Source: Flavobacteriaceae bacterium (GTDB lineage Bacteria > Bacteroidota > Bacteroidia > Flavobacteriales > Flavobacteriaceae). From it: a DNA stretch of 46,185 nt. The notes under the pieces are model-generated. The model was not told where the DNA came from, did no database searches, and worked only from the letters and a program-made list of their open reading frames with translations. Positions 8,705 to 17,838 of the stretch are shown in pieces. A program made the translations under genes and the position numbers. Each line of letters begins with the position of its first letter. Within the stretch, counting starts at the first letter, position 1. The DNA lies in assembly GCA_024635765.1 (NCBI GenBank), contig JAGXIE010000109.1, positions 1 to 46,185 on the forward strand. The letters run 5' to 3'.

Positions 8705-9904
8705 TCAAGTATCATAAAACTCCTCCATTCTTTTTAAAAAGGCGTTACGACCACTTTGGGATATGACACGATTTCTTAATTGCTTCGCATTAAAATGAAG
8801 AGTCCTATCATAAATTGCTTGAAGATTCATTGCGATACTTTCGACATCGCCAATCTCAACGAGCACTCCGACGTCTTCCGTTATAGTATCTTCAGGACCA
8901 CCACTACGTGTTGAAATTACTGGCAATCCACATAACATTGCTTCTCGCACAGCAACACCATAGGGCTCGTCAATACTTGTAGACACAAAAACAGATGATT
9001 TTTGATGCAATTTTTTGATGTTGTCCCTATCCAGCCAGGAATGAAATTTCAGAATGTGATGTAATTTTTCATATTTGGAGATAAAGTTTTCATCAATGTC
9101 TTTCATTTTTGTCAATTCGTCTAAAGAGGAAAGACCAACGACGTGCACCTCTAGTGGCCTAGCTCTATCATATAATTCCATAAATTTTAAAATCGCATCA
9201 AAAAAAGTAATAGGATCTTTTACAGATGAAGCCCTTAAAATGGTGGTGATTATAAATAGGTCGTCCGATTTTAAATAGGTCGGATAAGAAAACATTCGTT
9301 CGTCCATCAAATTCCAAACCACCTCTACATCTTTGTTAGTATTAACCATTGATAAACAAGCTTTATGAAAATGACTCACCCCAGCAATCTTTCTCGAAAT
9401 CTCGAATATTTTTTTAATTCGCTCTTGGTAGACCTTTTTATATCGTTTTAACTTGAAAGGAGAGTGTTCTATTACCACCAATGGTATATTGTATACTTCT
9501 GCAATTAAATAGGATGATACGCCGTATTTATACATGCTTTGTATGTGGATAATGTCCGGAAACCAATGAAGCTTTTTAATTAATCTTTTGAAAGCCGTTA
9601 AATAGGCCTTGTCCATTTCATTTAATTTTTTTTCATCGCTCCAAGATTTTTGAATTATTACTGGAAAGGAATACGCCTCAGGTTTTTGGATTAAAAAATC
9701 CGTACTTAAGCTATTATGCTTTCCCTGAAATACGCGCTTTAACTTTTGAAACACATAACTTTTTGTATGTAATTCTTCAGCCATCAAGACTTTAACTTCG
9801 AATCCATGGGTATTTAAAAACGCTGCCTGCTCTTTAAAAAAAGAGCCAGATGCATACTTTTTATTAGGATACCAAGATGGCATGAGCAAAATCTTTTTAT
9901 TCAT
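8705..9904 (-). CDS. GT4 family glycosyltransferase
   Basis: 399 residues with a GT-B fold. LLMPSWYPNKKYASGSFFKEQA is the typical N-terminal glycine-rich acceptor-side loop, VIEHSPF the middle region, and STSIDEPYGVAVREAMLCG a complete E-x7-E donor motif, followed by PVISTRSGGPEDTI. This architecture belongs to retaining enzymes that extend lipid-linked glycans in the cytoplasm. It ends 110 bases before the next gene and begins 10 bases downstream of the GT2 gene at 9915, so it is probably co-transcribed with it. Unlike the GT4 at 3522, its catalytic glutamates are intact. Confidence 0.88.
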   Translation of the reverse strand: MNKKILLMPSWYPNKKYASGSFFKEQAAFLNTHGFEVKVLMAEELHTKSYVFQKLKRVFQGKHNSLSTDFLIQKPEAYSFPVIIQKSWSDEKKLNEMDKAYLTAFKRLIKKLHWFPDIIHIQSMYKYGVSSYLIAEVYNIPLVVIEHSPFKLKRYKKVYQERIKKIFEISRKIAGVSHFHKACLSMVNTNKDVEVVWNLMDERMFSYPTYLKSDDLFIITTILRASSVKDPITFFDAILKFMELYDRARPLEVHVVGLSSLDELTKMKDIDENFISKYEKLHHILKFHSWLDRDNIKKLHQKSSVFVSTSIDEPYGVAVREAMLCGLPVISTRSGGPEDTITEDVGVLVEIGDVESIAMNLQAIYDRTLHFNAKQLRNRVISQSGRNAFLKRMEEFYDT

Positions 9905-9914
9905 GTCAAATTAA

Positions 9915-10922
9915 TTAGGTGTTTACCATGGATACCAATGTCCGTTTCATAAAGGCTCTGTAAAAATAAGGAATTCGTTTTCCTATAAGACCCTGAATGC
10001 GGCAATAAGTTTTTAAATGGCGATAGATAGTGCTATTGATAATACCAAGGTGTCTATAGACTGCTAATAAGGAGTAAAGTTCTTTGTACAAACCAAAATC
10101 ACTACTCACCAAAAAATGACGTTTTAAGAATACTGCCAACAAGTGTGGGGCCTTATCGTCTCCCGTAATCAATTGAGGGGCAAAATAAGTGACAATAAGA
10201 AGCCTGTCGCGATGAAGTCGTCCATTGCGGGCATTCTTTTTTGTTTCGTTTTCTTGATGGGTTCTATAAAAATTGAGAGGCAAATGCAGATACCTAATAT
10301 CATGGTTTAGAAGGATAGAGATATAAGTAAATAAATCTCCCGCATTATACAATCGTTGCAACATGCCCATATCTAAATGGCGTAAGGCACTGGTTCTGAA
10401 CAACACCGCGCTGGCATTACTGACAATAAGGTCATTGATAAAATAACTTGACAGATCTTGCGACGTCAAAGAACTCCGTCCCAGAATTACAAATTGATGG
10501 AGCAAAGCATGGGTCTCTGACATCAACCCTAATGGGTTGCTTTCAGAATCCACAATGTTTGAATCCGTAAAAACCAGTCCAGCTGACTGATTAGATTTCA
10601 GTTCAGATACAGTATGTTTTAAAAAATCAGGATGGGCAAAATCATCACTTTCTGCAATCCATATATAGTCACCTTTTGCCAATTCAATTCCTTTGATCCA
10701 TTGCTTAAAAACCGAACCTGAATTCATGTCATTACAGATTAGATGGGAAACTTTGGAGTGTTTTTCATACATTTTTAAAATAGTGATACTGGAATCTGAT
10801 GATGCATCATCTAAAAGGATCAACTCAAAATCTTGGAAGCTCTGATGTAAGACACTTTCAATCCTTGGGATTAGATAACCGTGATGATTATAATTAGGAA
10901 TGATGACAGAAACTTTAGGCAT
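9915..10922 (-). CDS. GT2 family glycosyltransferase
   Basis: 335 residues with a GT-A fold: SVIIPNYNHHGYLIPRIESVL, LLDDASSDSS, and WIAESDDFAHPDFL containing the metal-binding acidic pair. The order and spacing match GT2 enzymes of O-antigen and capsule loci. The C-terminal third (YRTHQENETKKNAR and on) is an accessory region without a recognisable domain. A 50-base AT-rich gap separates it from the upstream GT2; it lies 10 bases before the GT4 gene. No membrane helix is seen, so it is probably a peripheral cytoplasmic enzyme. Confidence 0.86.
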   Translation of the reverse strand: MPKVSVIIPNYNHHGYLIPRIESVLHQSFQDFELILLDDASSDSSITILKMYEKHSKVSHLICNDMNSGSVFKQWIKGIELAKGDYIWIAESDDFAHPDFLKHTVSELKSNQSAGLVFTDSNIVDSESNPLGLMSETHALLHQFVILGRSSLTSQDLSSYFINDLIVSNASAVLFRTSALRHLDMGMLQRLYNAGDLFTYISILLNHDIRYLHLPLNFYRTHQENETKKNARNGRLHRDRLLIVTYFAPQLITGDDKAPHLLAVFLKRHFLVSSDFGLYKELYSLLAVYRHLGIINSTIYRHLKTYCRIQGLIGKRIPYFYRAFMKRTLVSMVNT

Positions 10923-10972
10923 TATTAATTGATATGATGAATAATAATTACATTATAATCTTATAAGTGGGG

Positions 10973-11806
10973 TTATTTAATAGAGTAAATCTCAAAATTG
11001 ACAACACCTCTCTTGAACTTAAAAAAAAAGAGCAGTAACCCAAACATTAAAAATTTAATTATATTCTTTTGTTTTTTATACTTCCTTACAATTTTAGAAA
11101 GAAGTACAATACGCGTATCAATGGGAATTTTGAAAAAACCATACTTTAGAAACAACTCATTTCGCAAACTTTTAAATTTATAATCTTGATTATAGTAACT
11201 AATACCACCTGCCGTGTACTCTGCAATGGTGAGGTCTACATATCGATGCTTAATTCGGCTATTATAAAACCATCTTATATTGTGATGCCAATCTGCCAGA
11301 ACTTTATAACTGATATCGAAGGTTCCAATAGCATTGAATACGGATTTTTTAATAAAAATAGCCTGATGGCAAATATTTTTTTGAGTCAACTTTTTATAAT
11401 CAAAATTACCGTCATAAAGACCCTTGTAATACGTAGAATTGACATTTCCATAAATCACTTCATGCACTCCTTCATTGACATAGTGATATATTTTTTTTAG
11501 AACGTCGGCATCAAAAAGATAATCATCACTACCCATAAAATATAACCAACTTGCATTAGAAGTGTTTATTCCTTTGTTCATCGCATCATAGATACCTTTA
11601 TCTTCTTCTGAATAGAAATGTATGTTTTTGTTAGTTGATTGGTATTGTTTTACAATGATTTTGGTTCGGTCGGTTGAGAGTCCATCCATTATTAAAATCT
11701 CATAATCTGAAAAGGTCTGTTGTAAAACACTCTCCAAAGCCCTTGAAATTGTAATTTCAGAATTGTATGTTGGGATGATAATCGAATAGAATGGCTGTGT
11801 CGGCAT
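10973..11806 (-). CDS. GT2 family glycosyltransferase (WcaA-like)
   Basis: 277 residues. SIIIPTYNSEITISRALESVLQ, LIMDGLSTDRT and EEDKGIYDAMNKGI, followed by FMGSDDYL, form the compact signature of the WcaA-type GT2 group, in which DKGIYDAMNKG precedes the DXD loop. The C-terminus ends in a hydrophobic, basic segment (FLMFGLLLFFFKFKRG), a likely membrane-surface anchor. It lies 9 bases downstream of another GT2 with the same DxGMYDAINKG motif; the two may be ancient duplicates that act in succession. Confidence 0.87.
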   Translation of the reverse strand: MPTQPFYSIIIPTYNSEITISRALESVLQQTFSDYEILIMDGLSTDRTKIIVKQYQSTNKNIHFYSEEDKGIYDAMNKGINTSNASWLYFMGSDDYLFDADVLKKIYHYVNEGVHEVIYGNVNSTYYKGLYDGNFDYKKLTQKNICHQAIFIKKSVFNAIGTFDISYKVLADWHHNIRWFYNSRIKHRYVDLTIAEYTAGGISYYNQDYKFKSLRNELFLKYGFFKIPIDTRIVLLSKIVRKYKKQKNIIKFLMFGLLLFFFKFKRGVVNFEIYSIK

Positions 11807-11815
11807 TTGGTTTTC

Positions 11816-12697
11816 TTATTTCAACCTATTTAATTGAAACTTTTGATGCTTATGTGAATATCCAATTTCAATTTCTTGTAAGTTTGAGTACCTGTTTTTC
11901 AAATTATTCAAATAATTTAACTTAAATAGTTTACCTAAAGTTAAAATCTTTAACATCCAATCAATGAGCTTTAATTTTTTTAAGATTTTCATCTCACCAA
12001 TTTTAACGGGGTATCCAGCAATAGTTTGGGAAGCTTCAAGGAGGTAAACATCCTTATTTACAACCGACATTTGACCTGGTCGCATCCGCCAAGCACCTAT
12101 GGGAATATTAACATAGTATAATTTCTCGAACTGAAAATAACGAAACCATAAATCAAAATCACCAGCAAATTTTAAATCTTTTCTGACCTGCCCACCTGCT
12201 TTTTGCCATAAGGATCGTCGCCAAAAAGTAGATTCTTGTTGTATCCATTGAAAATCACCATTTAAAAATGTAAAGAGACTAAATTTTTTTGGAACTTTAG
12301 TATAAACAACCTCTCCATTTATATTTAAAACAGAATTCAAACCTTGAATCCAATTGACATTTGGTAAATCCTTGAACAAAGTATACATATTGAATAAGGA
12401 ATTAGCCAATAGTTTATCGTCCCCATTTATCCACGCCATAATTTCGCCGGTTGATTGGGCAAACCCCTTATTAATAGCATCATACATGCCAAAATCTGGC
12501 CCACTAATCAATTGCGAAATTTGTCCTTCGTAAGATCTTATAATTTCTAATGTACCGTCATTACTTCCTCCATCAACAATAATATATTCTAAATTAGGAT
12601 AGCATTGCCCTATAACTGATAAAATTGTCCCTTCTATATAATCAACTTGATTATACACTGGGGTAACTATTGATATTTTAGGATATAATGGTGCCAA
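11816..12697 (-). CDS. GT2 family glycosyltransferase
   Basis: 293 residues. SIVTPVYNQVDYIEGTILSV, IIVDGGSNDGTLEII, GPDFGMYDAINKGFAQSTG and WINGDDKLL give the complete GT-A donor site. WIQQESTFWRRSLW and FAGDFDLWFRYFQ form the acceptor-side region usual in this GT2 subgroup. A 1-base gap to the upstream GT4 gene indicates coupling. ATG at 12697 gives the protein MAPLYPKIS. Confidence 0.88.
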   Translation of the reverse strand: MAPLYPKISIVTPVYNQVDYIEGTILSVIGQCYPNLEYIIVDGGSNDGTLEIIRSYEGQISQLISGPDFGMYDAINKGFAQSTGEIMAWINGDDKLLANSLFNMYTLFKDLPNVNWIQGLNSVLNINGEVVYTKVPKKFSLFTFLNGDFQWIQQESTFWRRSLWQKAGGQVRKDLKFAGDFDLWFRYFQFEKLYYVNIPIGAWRMRPGQMSVVNKDVYLLEASQTIAGYPVKIGEMKILKKLKLIDWMLKILTLGKLFKLNYLNNLKNRYSNLQEIEIGYSHKHQKFQLNRLK

Positions 12698-12698
12698 A

Positions 12699-13982
12699 TC
12701 AACTTTGTTGTAATTCTAAAATATTCTCAAACAGTTTTTTATAAGACGCTGCTTGGATTTTCAAATCATACTTTCTCATAGCGTTAACTCGTATGCTTAA
12801 TCTTTCAAAAGAATCTATAGAATTTAAAAAAAAATCTATAGTCTCTACCAAAGCATTTACACTTGTTTCTGCGGTCAACAAACCATTTTCTCCATGCTGA
12901 ACCATGTCAAGGATTCCCCCAACTGGAAATCCTATAACCGGGGTACCACATAATAAAGATTCCAAAACAGTATTTGGCAAGTTATCCATTAATGATGGAA
13001 TAACAAAAACATCTGCAGCAGAATAGGCCATACTCATTAACTGCTCTGTTTTTATTGTTCCTAAAGACCTAATATTTTTATTGGGGTCAAATTCATCTTC
13101 AACATTCCCGACTGAACATAAAATTACATCCGTTCTATCTAATTTTTCGAAGGCTTTCTTGAGATATTCAAATCCTTTTCTTTGGTTATTGATAGAATCA
13201 GCTACAAATAGAATTACTTTCTTATCATTTGGGATATTGAATTCCATTCTGGATACTGTCTTGTCTTGTGGTTTATATAAATCGATATTAATCCCATAGG
13301 GAATGTATTTGACGGGTTTCGTTTTAAATACCGCGCTGTTTTTAGCTTCTTCCTGAAGCCATTTCGAGGGTGTTACAATAGTCAAGTTTTCGATATCCTT
13401 TGTAACCTTTTGTTTTAGAATTAAATTCTCCTTTGAAATTCGGCACTCAAAATCCGTGATTTCTTGAGATAGCGGAAATCCATTATCATCCATCCCAAAA
13501 TTACAGTCCACATAATGTGCTCCTCCCGTAAAAGGATTCATATCGTGGAGTGTCCAAACCACTGGTTTAGTGTTTTTTTTAAAAAAAGACTCATAATCCA
13601 AAAAATCAGCTACCCAATGTAAATTAATAATATCCGCTTCTAAATATAAAGGTGATTCAGTGATATCAAAACTTGTAGAAGGAAAACTAAATAATTCTAG
13701 CCCCGAAGATCTAGCCTTTTGAAATTCAATTTCTCGATTTAATTTATTTTTTTTTAATATACCTATAACACGCAAAAAAATAATACTCTTTTTCTTTAAA
13801 AGTTGAAATCTATTTTTTGGTCGATGTTTTTTTCTAAAAGCAAATGTTTGAGGTAAATCCCTTTGCTTAATTTTTAAAAGTACTTTACTTTCAATTCCTT
13901 GTTGGAGCAAGCCTTCATGCAATCTTAAACAGGCATTCGCTGCACCACCTCTATCGTATGTATTAACAATTAAGATTTTCAT
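12699..13982 (-). CDS. GT4 family glycosyltransferase
   Basis: 427 residues. The N-terminus ILIVNTYDRGGAANACLRLHEGL is the glycine-rich loop of WcaC-like GT4 enzymes. INLHWVADFLDY and WTLHDMNPFTGGAHY are typical of the same group, and the C-terminal domain has VIPSLMDNLPNTVLESLLCGTPVIGFPVGG. The first acidic residue of the E-x7-E motif is aspartate, which is common here. It contains a cysteine pair around residue 166-180 (CNFGMDDNG...DFEC) of unknown role. ATG at 13982 overlaps the TGA of the methyltransferase by 4 bases (ATGA), a classic translational coupling. Confidence 0.88.
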   Translation of the reverse strand: MKILIVNTYDRGGAANACLRLHEGLLQQGIESKVLLKIKQRDLPQTFAFRKKHRPKNRFQLLKKKSIIFLRVIGILKKNKLNREIEFQKARSSGLELFSFPSTSFDITESPLYLEADIINLHWVADFLDYESFFKKNTKPVVWTLHDMNPFTGGAHYVDCNFGMDDNGFPLSQEITDFECRISKENLILKQKVTKDIENLTIVTPSKWLQEEAKNSAVFKTKPVKYIPYGINIDLYKPQDKTVSRMEFNIPNDKKVILFVADSINNQRKGFEYLKKAFEKLDRTDVILCSVGNVEDEFDPNKNIRSLGTIKTEQLMSMAYSAADVFVIPSLMDNLPNTVLESLLCGTPVIGFPVGGILDMVQHGENGLLTAETSVNALVETIDFFLNSIDSFERLSIRVNAMRKYDLKIQAASYKKLFENILELQQS

Positions 13983-14935
13983 TGCGTTTTACTAAAAACA
14001 GCTATCATAGTATGCCCTTGAATGTTTTTCTGATTTATTTTAATAATTTTCAATAATATTGGTTTTAATTTAAATATTTTAAAAACCCCTCGTAATATAC
14101 GATTTCGAGCTATTTTGTGATCATAAATAGTATTTAAATACCACTGAACATGGTAATCTTGTAGCGGTTCAAAATATATTCTTTCCAATTTTATATTAAA
14201 TATGCCTGCGAGTTTTTTCAAAGAGACTTCATCCCACAATCCCATATGATGCGGTGGTTTATTTAAAAGACCTCCATTACAAAATCTAATAAAGGATTTA
14301 TTGTTAGGCACTCCAACAATCAGTTTTCCGCCTTTTTTTAAACAAAGCATTTGGGATTCAAGAAACGAACGAACGTCAGCAATATGCTCAAGTACTTGAA
14401 AAGAACAAACTACATCATAGTACTCAAGCATTTTATGGGCATGGTCTTGGATGGTCTCTTCTATAACGTTAAGATTTTTTTGTTTTGCCTTCAATATTGC
14501 CTCTTCATTAAGCTCTAGCCCGACGATATCAAAATCAAGCTGATTCATTTTTTCTATAAACCCAAAATCACCACTTCCTACCTCTAAAACTTTCTCGTTA
14601 CCCTTTAGTATTTCCTTTACTTTTTGATGCTCCCATTTCCATGGCATATAATACCAATCAAATTTCTGTAACTGCTCATAAAATGAACTATCACCCTCTA
14701 TTCCAAAAGGATAATAAAATTGAAATTTTGTGTTTTGACATTCGTAGATAAAAATGTTCTCATTAGAACTAAAATATTTTTGAACATCTATATTGAAATC
14801 ACGTTTATATCCTTCAACTATTTTGTCAACGGAAATTGCTTTCTTCAAAATTGCTTTTGAATTGATATCCAAAGTTGAGTTTATAAATATATTAGTCATT
14901 CTTCTGCAAATCAGTTTAAAATACTCCAATGACAA
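13979..14935 (-). CDS. Class I SAM-dependent methyltransferase (Methyltransf_23 type)
   Basis: 318 residues. VLEVGSGDFGF (116-126) is motif I, IVGLELNEEAI motif II, CSFQVLEHIADVRSFL motif post-II, and GGKLIVGVPN motif III. An N-terminal ~110-residue region precedes the fold, and residues after 250 form a basic tail. Its first 25 bases overlap the end of the wzt-like ABC gene. In ABC-exporter O-antigen systems, a methyltransferase beside Wzt often caps the non-reducing end, and Wzt's C-terminal domain recognises the cap. That makes chain capping a reasonable but unproven role. Confidence 0.82.
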   Translation of the reverse strand: MSLEYFKLICRRMTNIFINSTLDINSKAILKKAISVDKIVEGYKRDFNIDVQKYFSSNENIFIYECQNTKFQFYYPFGIEGDSSFYEQLQKFDWYYMPWKWEHQKVKEILKGNEKVLEVGSGDFGFIEKMNQLDFDIVGLELNEEAILKAKQKNLNVIEETIQDHAHKMLEYYDVVCSFQVLEHIADVRSFLESQMLCLKKGGKLIVGVPNNKSFIRFCNGGLLNKPPHHMGLWDEVSLKKLAGIFNIKLERIYFEPLQDYHVQWYLNTIYDHKIARNRILRGVFKIFKLKPILLKIIKINQKNIQGHTMIAVFSKTQ

Positions 14936-16173
14936 TCAACCACAACACAACCATAGTCAACGCCAGCATATTTGTGCATACTAGAGCCTGTTTCTACTAT
15001 TTCAAATGTCAAGCAATTTTCTATATAATCAATCATAATTACATTGGGAATATGCAAAGCAAATGTTAAGAAATATCCATTTGGTGTTAAAAAACGATGA
15101 GGTAAATTTACATTTAGATCATATGTCCCAATTTTATCAGAAATAGAAGCAATATCTAATTCTGACGTAAATACAATTCTATCTTTTCTGTCTATAACTC
15201 TAAATCCTAAAAATGATTTAGAGTTATTCTCATGAATTTTAAGCTTTATTTTAATTGAAATTACCTCATCGAAGCCAAATTCAGCCCTATTAACTCCCTT
15301 TTCATCCAATAACTGAAGAGTCTCGATTCCAGACCCCTCAAGGGCATTATTTATATATTCCTTTTTAAAACCTTCATATTGATTGGTTTGCAAATAAAAA
15401 TCTACAGCCTCATCTGTTTTTCCTTCAAAAACGGTTTTGCCATACTCTAATACAATCGCCCGCGTACACAAGCTTTTCACTGCCGCCATATTGTGACTTA
15501 CAAACAACACGGTTCGTCCTTCACCTCGGCTTATATCCTGCATCTTTCCAATCGCCTTTTTCTGAAACTCCGCATCACCCACGGCAAGTACCTCATCAAT
15601 CACCAAGATATCGGGTTCTAAATGGGCAGCGACGGCAAAGGCCAGACGTACCCGCATCCCAGAAGAATACCGCTTGACGGGAGTATCTATATAACGCTCA
15701 CAGCCAGAAAACTCGATAATTTCCAATTCTTTGGCTTTAATTTCTGTTTTGGTCATACCCAAAATGGCACCATTCAAATAAATATTTTCACGACCGGTCA
15801 ATTCGGGATGAAACCCCGTACCCACTTCCAATAAAGAGGCAATACGTCCTTTGGTCTTAATCTCACCTGTAGTTGGGCTCGTCACACGTGATAAAATTTT
15901 GAGCAACGTGGATTTCCCGGCCCCATTTTTACCAATGATACCAAGTACTTCGCCACGCCGCACTTCAAAATTAATATCCCGTAAGGCCCACACATAATCA
16001 CTGTCTGCCTTCGTACTGCGATCATTCACAGAACCAACCTTTAAAAAAGGATCCTCCTTCCCACGCACACGATGCCACCAACGGTTCAAGTCATGCTTCA
16101 ACGTCCCAGTACCCACCAATCCCAAGCGGTATTGCTTACTGATGTTTTCGGCTTTTAATATGATATCTTTCAT
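14911..16173 (-). CDS. wzt: Polysaccharide ABC exporter ATPase with C-terminal glycan-binding domain (Wzt-like)
   Basis: 420 residues. Walker A GKNGAGKST (81-89), signature YSSGMRVRLAFA (169-180), Walker B ILVIDEVLAVGD (189-200) and the switch histidine in FVSHNMAAV define the ATPase. After about residue 275 comes a beta-rich domain of ~145 residues (FKKEYINNALEGSGIE to VVDCHWSIL) matching the Wzt C-terminal carbohydrate-binding domain in place and length. The protein powers export of a finished lipid-linked glycan through the Wzm permease. wzm lies upstream at 16690, separated by a four-helix-bundle gene and two heptamer arrays, an unusual interruption of a normally adjacent pair. Confidence 0.93.
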   Translation of the reverse strand: MKDIILKAENISKQYRLGLVGTGTLKHDLNRWWHRVRGKEDPFLKVGSVNDRSTKADSDYVWALRDINFEVRRGEVLGIIGKNGAGKSTLLKILSRVTSPTTGEIKTKGRIASLLEVGTGFHPELTGRENIYLNGAILGMTKTEIKAKELEIIEFSGCERYIDTPVKRYSSGMRVRLAFAVAAHLEPDILVIDEVLAVGDAEFQKKAIGKMQDISRGEGRTVLFVSHNMAAVKSLCTRAIVLEYGKTVFEGKTDEAVDFYLQTNQYEGFKKEYINNALEGSGIETLQLLDEKGVNRAEFGFDEVISIKIKLKIHENNSKSFLGFRVIDRKDRIVFTSELDIASISDKIGTYDLNVNLPHRFLTPNGYFLTFALHIPNVIMIDYIENCLTFEIVETGSSMHKYAGVDYGCVVVDCHWSILN

Positions 16174-16201
16174 AATGATATGTGAGAAGTGGTTTAGTCT
16201 G

Positions 16202-16271
16202 TAGTCTTTTGTCTTTTGTCTTTAGACTAGAGACTTTAGACTTTAGACTTCCGACTGTCGACTGTCGACTA
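16202..16271. repeat. Heptamer array between wzt and the four-helix-bundle gene
   Basis: Ten 7-base units in one unbroken register: tagtctt, ttgtctt (x2), tagacta, gagactt, tagactt (x2), ccgactg, tcgactg, tcgacta. The last unit contains the TAG stop of the leftward gene at 16269. Read on the gene strand the array starts TAGTCGA, CAGTCGA, CAGTCGG, so the stop triplet is the first word of the array. Confidence 0.85.
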
Positions 16272-16640
16272 CTTTTTTAAATAATTCATTAATCCGTTTA
16301 ACATTTTACTAATTTCCATCAATTGATTTCTAATCATGGTATCAATTTCTTTATTTATATATCCCTGCCTGAACGCAACCGTGGAACAAACTACACATTC
16401 ATTAACAGAATCTTTTGCAATTTGCAAAAATCTTTTGAATTGAGGATTTGAATCTCCTTGTCCTTCCGCAATGTTTAAGGCTATTGACACGGCAGCTCTT
16501 TGAAATTGACCTGTCAGCTGATATTGTTCTGATTTAGGGAATTGTTTGGTCTGAATATAAACATTATCTATAAAAACTAGAGTTTTCTGATAAACCTTTA
16601 AATCCTCAAACGTAAACTTTACACCTTCCTTACTTTCCAT
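16269..16640 (-). CDS. Four-helix-bundle protein (S23/IVS-like, Avd-related fold)
   Basis: 123 residues, nearly all helical. TFEDLKVYQKTLVFIDNVY, the hallmark SEQYQLTGQFQRAAVSIALNIAEGQ and a long C-terminal helix match the small four-helix-bundle family first seen in 23S rRNA intervening sequences and related to the Avd accessory proteins of diversity-generating retroelements. No rRNA or reverse transcriptase is in the window, so neither role is supported here. Function is unknown; these proteins are basic homo-oligomers that may bind nucleic acid. The gene sits inside the wzm-wzt pair and is bracketed by heptamer arrays at 16202-16271 and 16658-16692, as if inserted as a cassette. Confidence 0.85.
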   Translation of the reverse strand: MESKEGVKFTFEDLKVYQKTLVFIDNVYIQTKQFPKSEQYQLTGQFQRAAVSIALNIAEGQGDSNPQFKRFLQIAKDSVNECVVCSTVAFRQGYINKEIDTMIRNQLMEISKMLNGLMNYLKK

Positions 16641-16657
16641 GTATAACTTTTAATTTA

Positions 16658-16692
16658 CTAACGACTACAGACTTTCGACTTTCGACTAATCA
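16658..16692. repeat. Heptamer array between the four-helix-bundle gene and wzm
   Basis: Five units in register: ctaacga, ctacaga, ctttcga (x2), ctaatca. The final unit contains the TGA stop codon of wzm (16690-16692). The units resemble those of the array on the far side of the small gene (shared core cgact). Confidence 0.75.
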
Positions 16693-17556
16693 AACCGTAT
16701 CAATAAACGATTTCTCCGTCCGATTAAAAATAACAATCCCTACTAAAAATAACACAATACTGATACTCAAGGTATAAAAAAATCCCGACCAACTAAAACT
16801 GCCCGTATTCAATAGCATATAACGAAATCCTTCAATAATCTGTGTCAATGGATTGTATTCCACAAAAGTTGCTACACTTTCAGGAAATTTCTTCCGAGCT
16901 TCAGAGAGTGGATAGGGAACCGCCGACATATACATCAAAAGACTCACCCCAAAACCAATCACGACATTCATATCGCGATACTTGGTAGTCATGGACGAAA
17001 AAATCATTCCCAATCCCAAGCCCAATAAAGCCATCATTAATAAATACACAGGGAACAAAAACAAATTAGCATTGACGGACAACCCAGCCCCTGCACTTAA
17101 ATAATAAATGTAAAATCCAGCAAAAATACCCAACTGAATAAAAAGCTTCAACAAATTGGAAATGGTAATGGACATCGGCATAATGACCCTTGGAAAATAG
17201 ACCTTCCCAAAAATACTTTCATTTTGCTTAAACGTATTACTGGTACCTGATAAACAATTATTAAAATAATTCCATGCAGTAATCCCAGCAAGATTGAATA
17301 AAAATGGTGGAATGCCACCCGTTTGAATATTACCTAAATTATTAAAGACGAGAGTAAAAATAACAGACGTAAACAAGGGCTGAATGACATACCAAAGCGG
17401 TCCCAAAATAGTCTGCTTATAAACGGTGGTAATATCCCGCTTCACAAACAGCAACAACAAATCACGATACCGCCAAATCTCCTTGAAATTCAGGTCAATC
17501 AGTTTATTTTTGGAAGAAATGGTATATAACCATTCGTCATTAGGCGTAGTGCTCAA
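16690..17556 (-). CDS. wzm: Polysaccharide ABC exporter permease (Wzm/TagG-like)
   Basis: 288 residues of the ABC-2 membrane family. WLYTISSKNKLIDLNFKEIWRYRDLLLLFVKRDITTVYKQT is the amphipathic N-terminus typical of Bacteroidota Wzm, followed by about six membrane helices (ILGPLWYVIQPLFTSVIF, LLKLFIQLGIFAGFYIYYL, LFLFPVYLLMMALLGLGLGMI, FGVSLLMYMSAVPYP and the last near 265-280). It forms the channel with Wzt. The start given is a TTG codon; no in-frame ATG exists upstream before a TAG stop, so either TTG is used or an original ATG has been lost. The TGA stop lies in a heptamer repeat. Confidence 0.92.
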   Translation of the reverse strand: MSTTPNDEWLYTISSKNKLIDLNFKEIWRYRDLLLLFVKRDITTVYKQTILGPLWYVIQPLFTSVIFTLVFNNLGNIQTGGIPPFLFNLAGITAWNYFNNCLSGTSNTFKQNESIFGKVYFPRVIMPMSITISNLLKLFIQLGIFAGFYIYYLSAGAGLSVNANLFLFPVYLLMMALLGLGLGMIFSSMTTKYRDMNVVIGFGVSLLMYMSAVPYPLSEARKKFPESVATFVEYNPLTQIIEGFRYMLLNTGSFSWSGFFYTLSISIVLFLVGIVIFNRTEKSFIDTV

Positions 17557-17838
17557 AATACCATCATTTTTTTGATGGAGCTAATATACAAAAGCAATCG
17601 GGAATGGGAAATGGAGAATGAAGAATTAAAATGGGAAATTTTGTTGGCAAATAAAAGGAAACAAGGAGGGTTTGATAAGATCATATCAAACAACAGAATA
17701 AAGAACAAAAGACGCAATCAACAGACAACCCACAAGTCACACCAGACGACCGATCCCGATAGCTATCGGGACTGACAATTGACAACCGCCTCCACCAGCG
17801 AACAAGTCTAACTGAATGTTTAAAAAAGGGGTACATCA
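17557..17838. other. Intergenic region upstream of wzm with degenerate heptamers and a palindrome
   Basis: No gene is supported here. It holds degenerate 7-base units (gggaatg, ggaaatg, gagaatg, aagaatt at 17600-17627, and caatcaa, cagacaa, cccacaa, gtcacac, cagacga at 17715-17749). It also has an 18-base perfect palindrome at 17754-17771, copied at 27617-27634. It must contain the wzm promoter, but I see only a weak match (TATATTAG on the minus strand close to the start). Confidence 0.6.
17754..17771. repeat. Perfect 18-base palindrome, copy 1
   Basis: TCCCGATAGCTATCGGGA reads the same on both strands. An identical copy lies at 27617-27634 inside a heptamer array, and half-copies (cccgatagc, cgcgatagc) precede REP units near 25087 and 33571. 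It behaves as a dispersed small palindrome. Confidence 0.8.

Noticed and set aside
16269..16640. rRNA intervening sequence or diversity-generating retroelement accessory gene
   Set aside because: No rRNA, reverse transcriptase or variable repeat lies nearby; only the fold is shared.
17572..17775. 67-residue rightward ORF upstream of wzm
   Set aside because: It runs through degenerate heptamers and the TCCCGATAGCTATCGGGA palindrome and has an unlikely composition.
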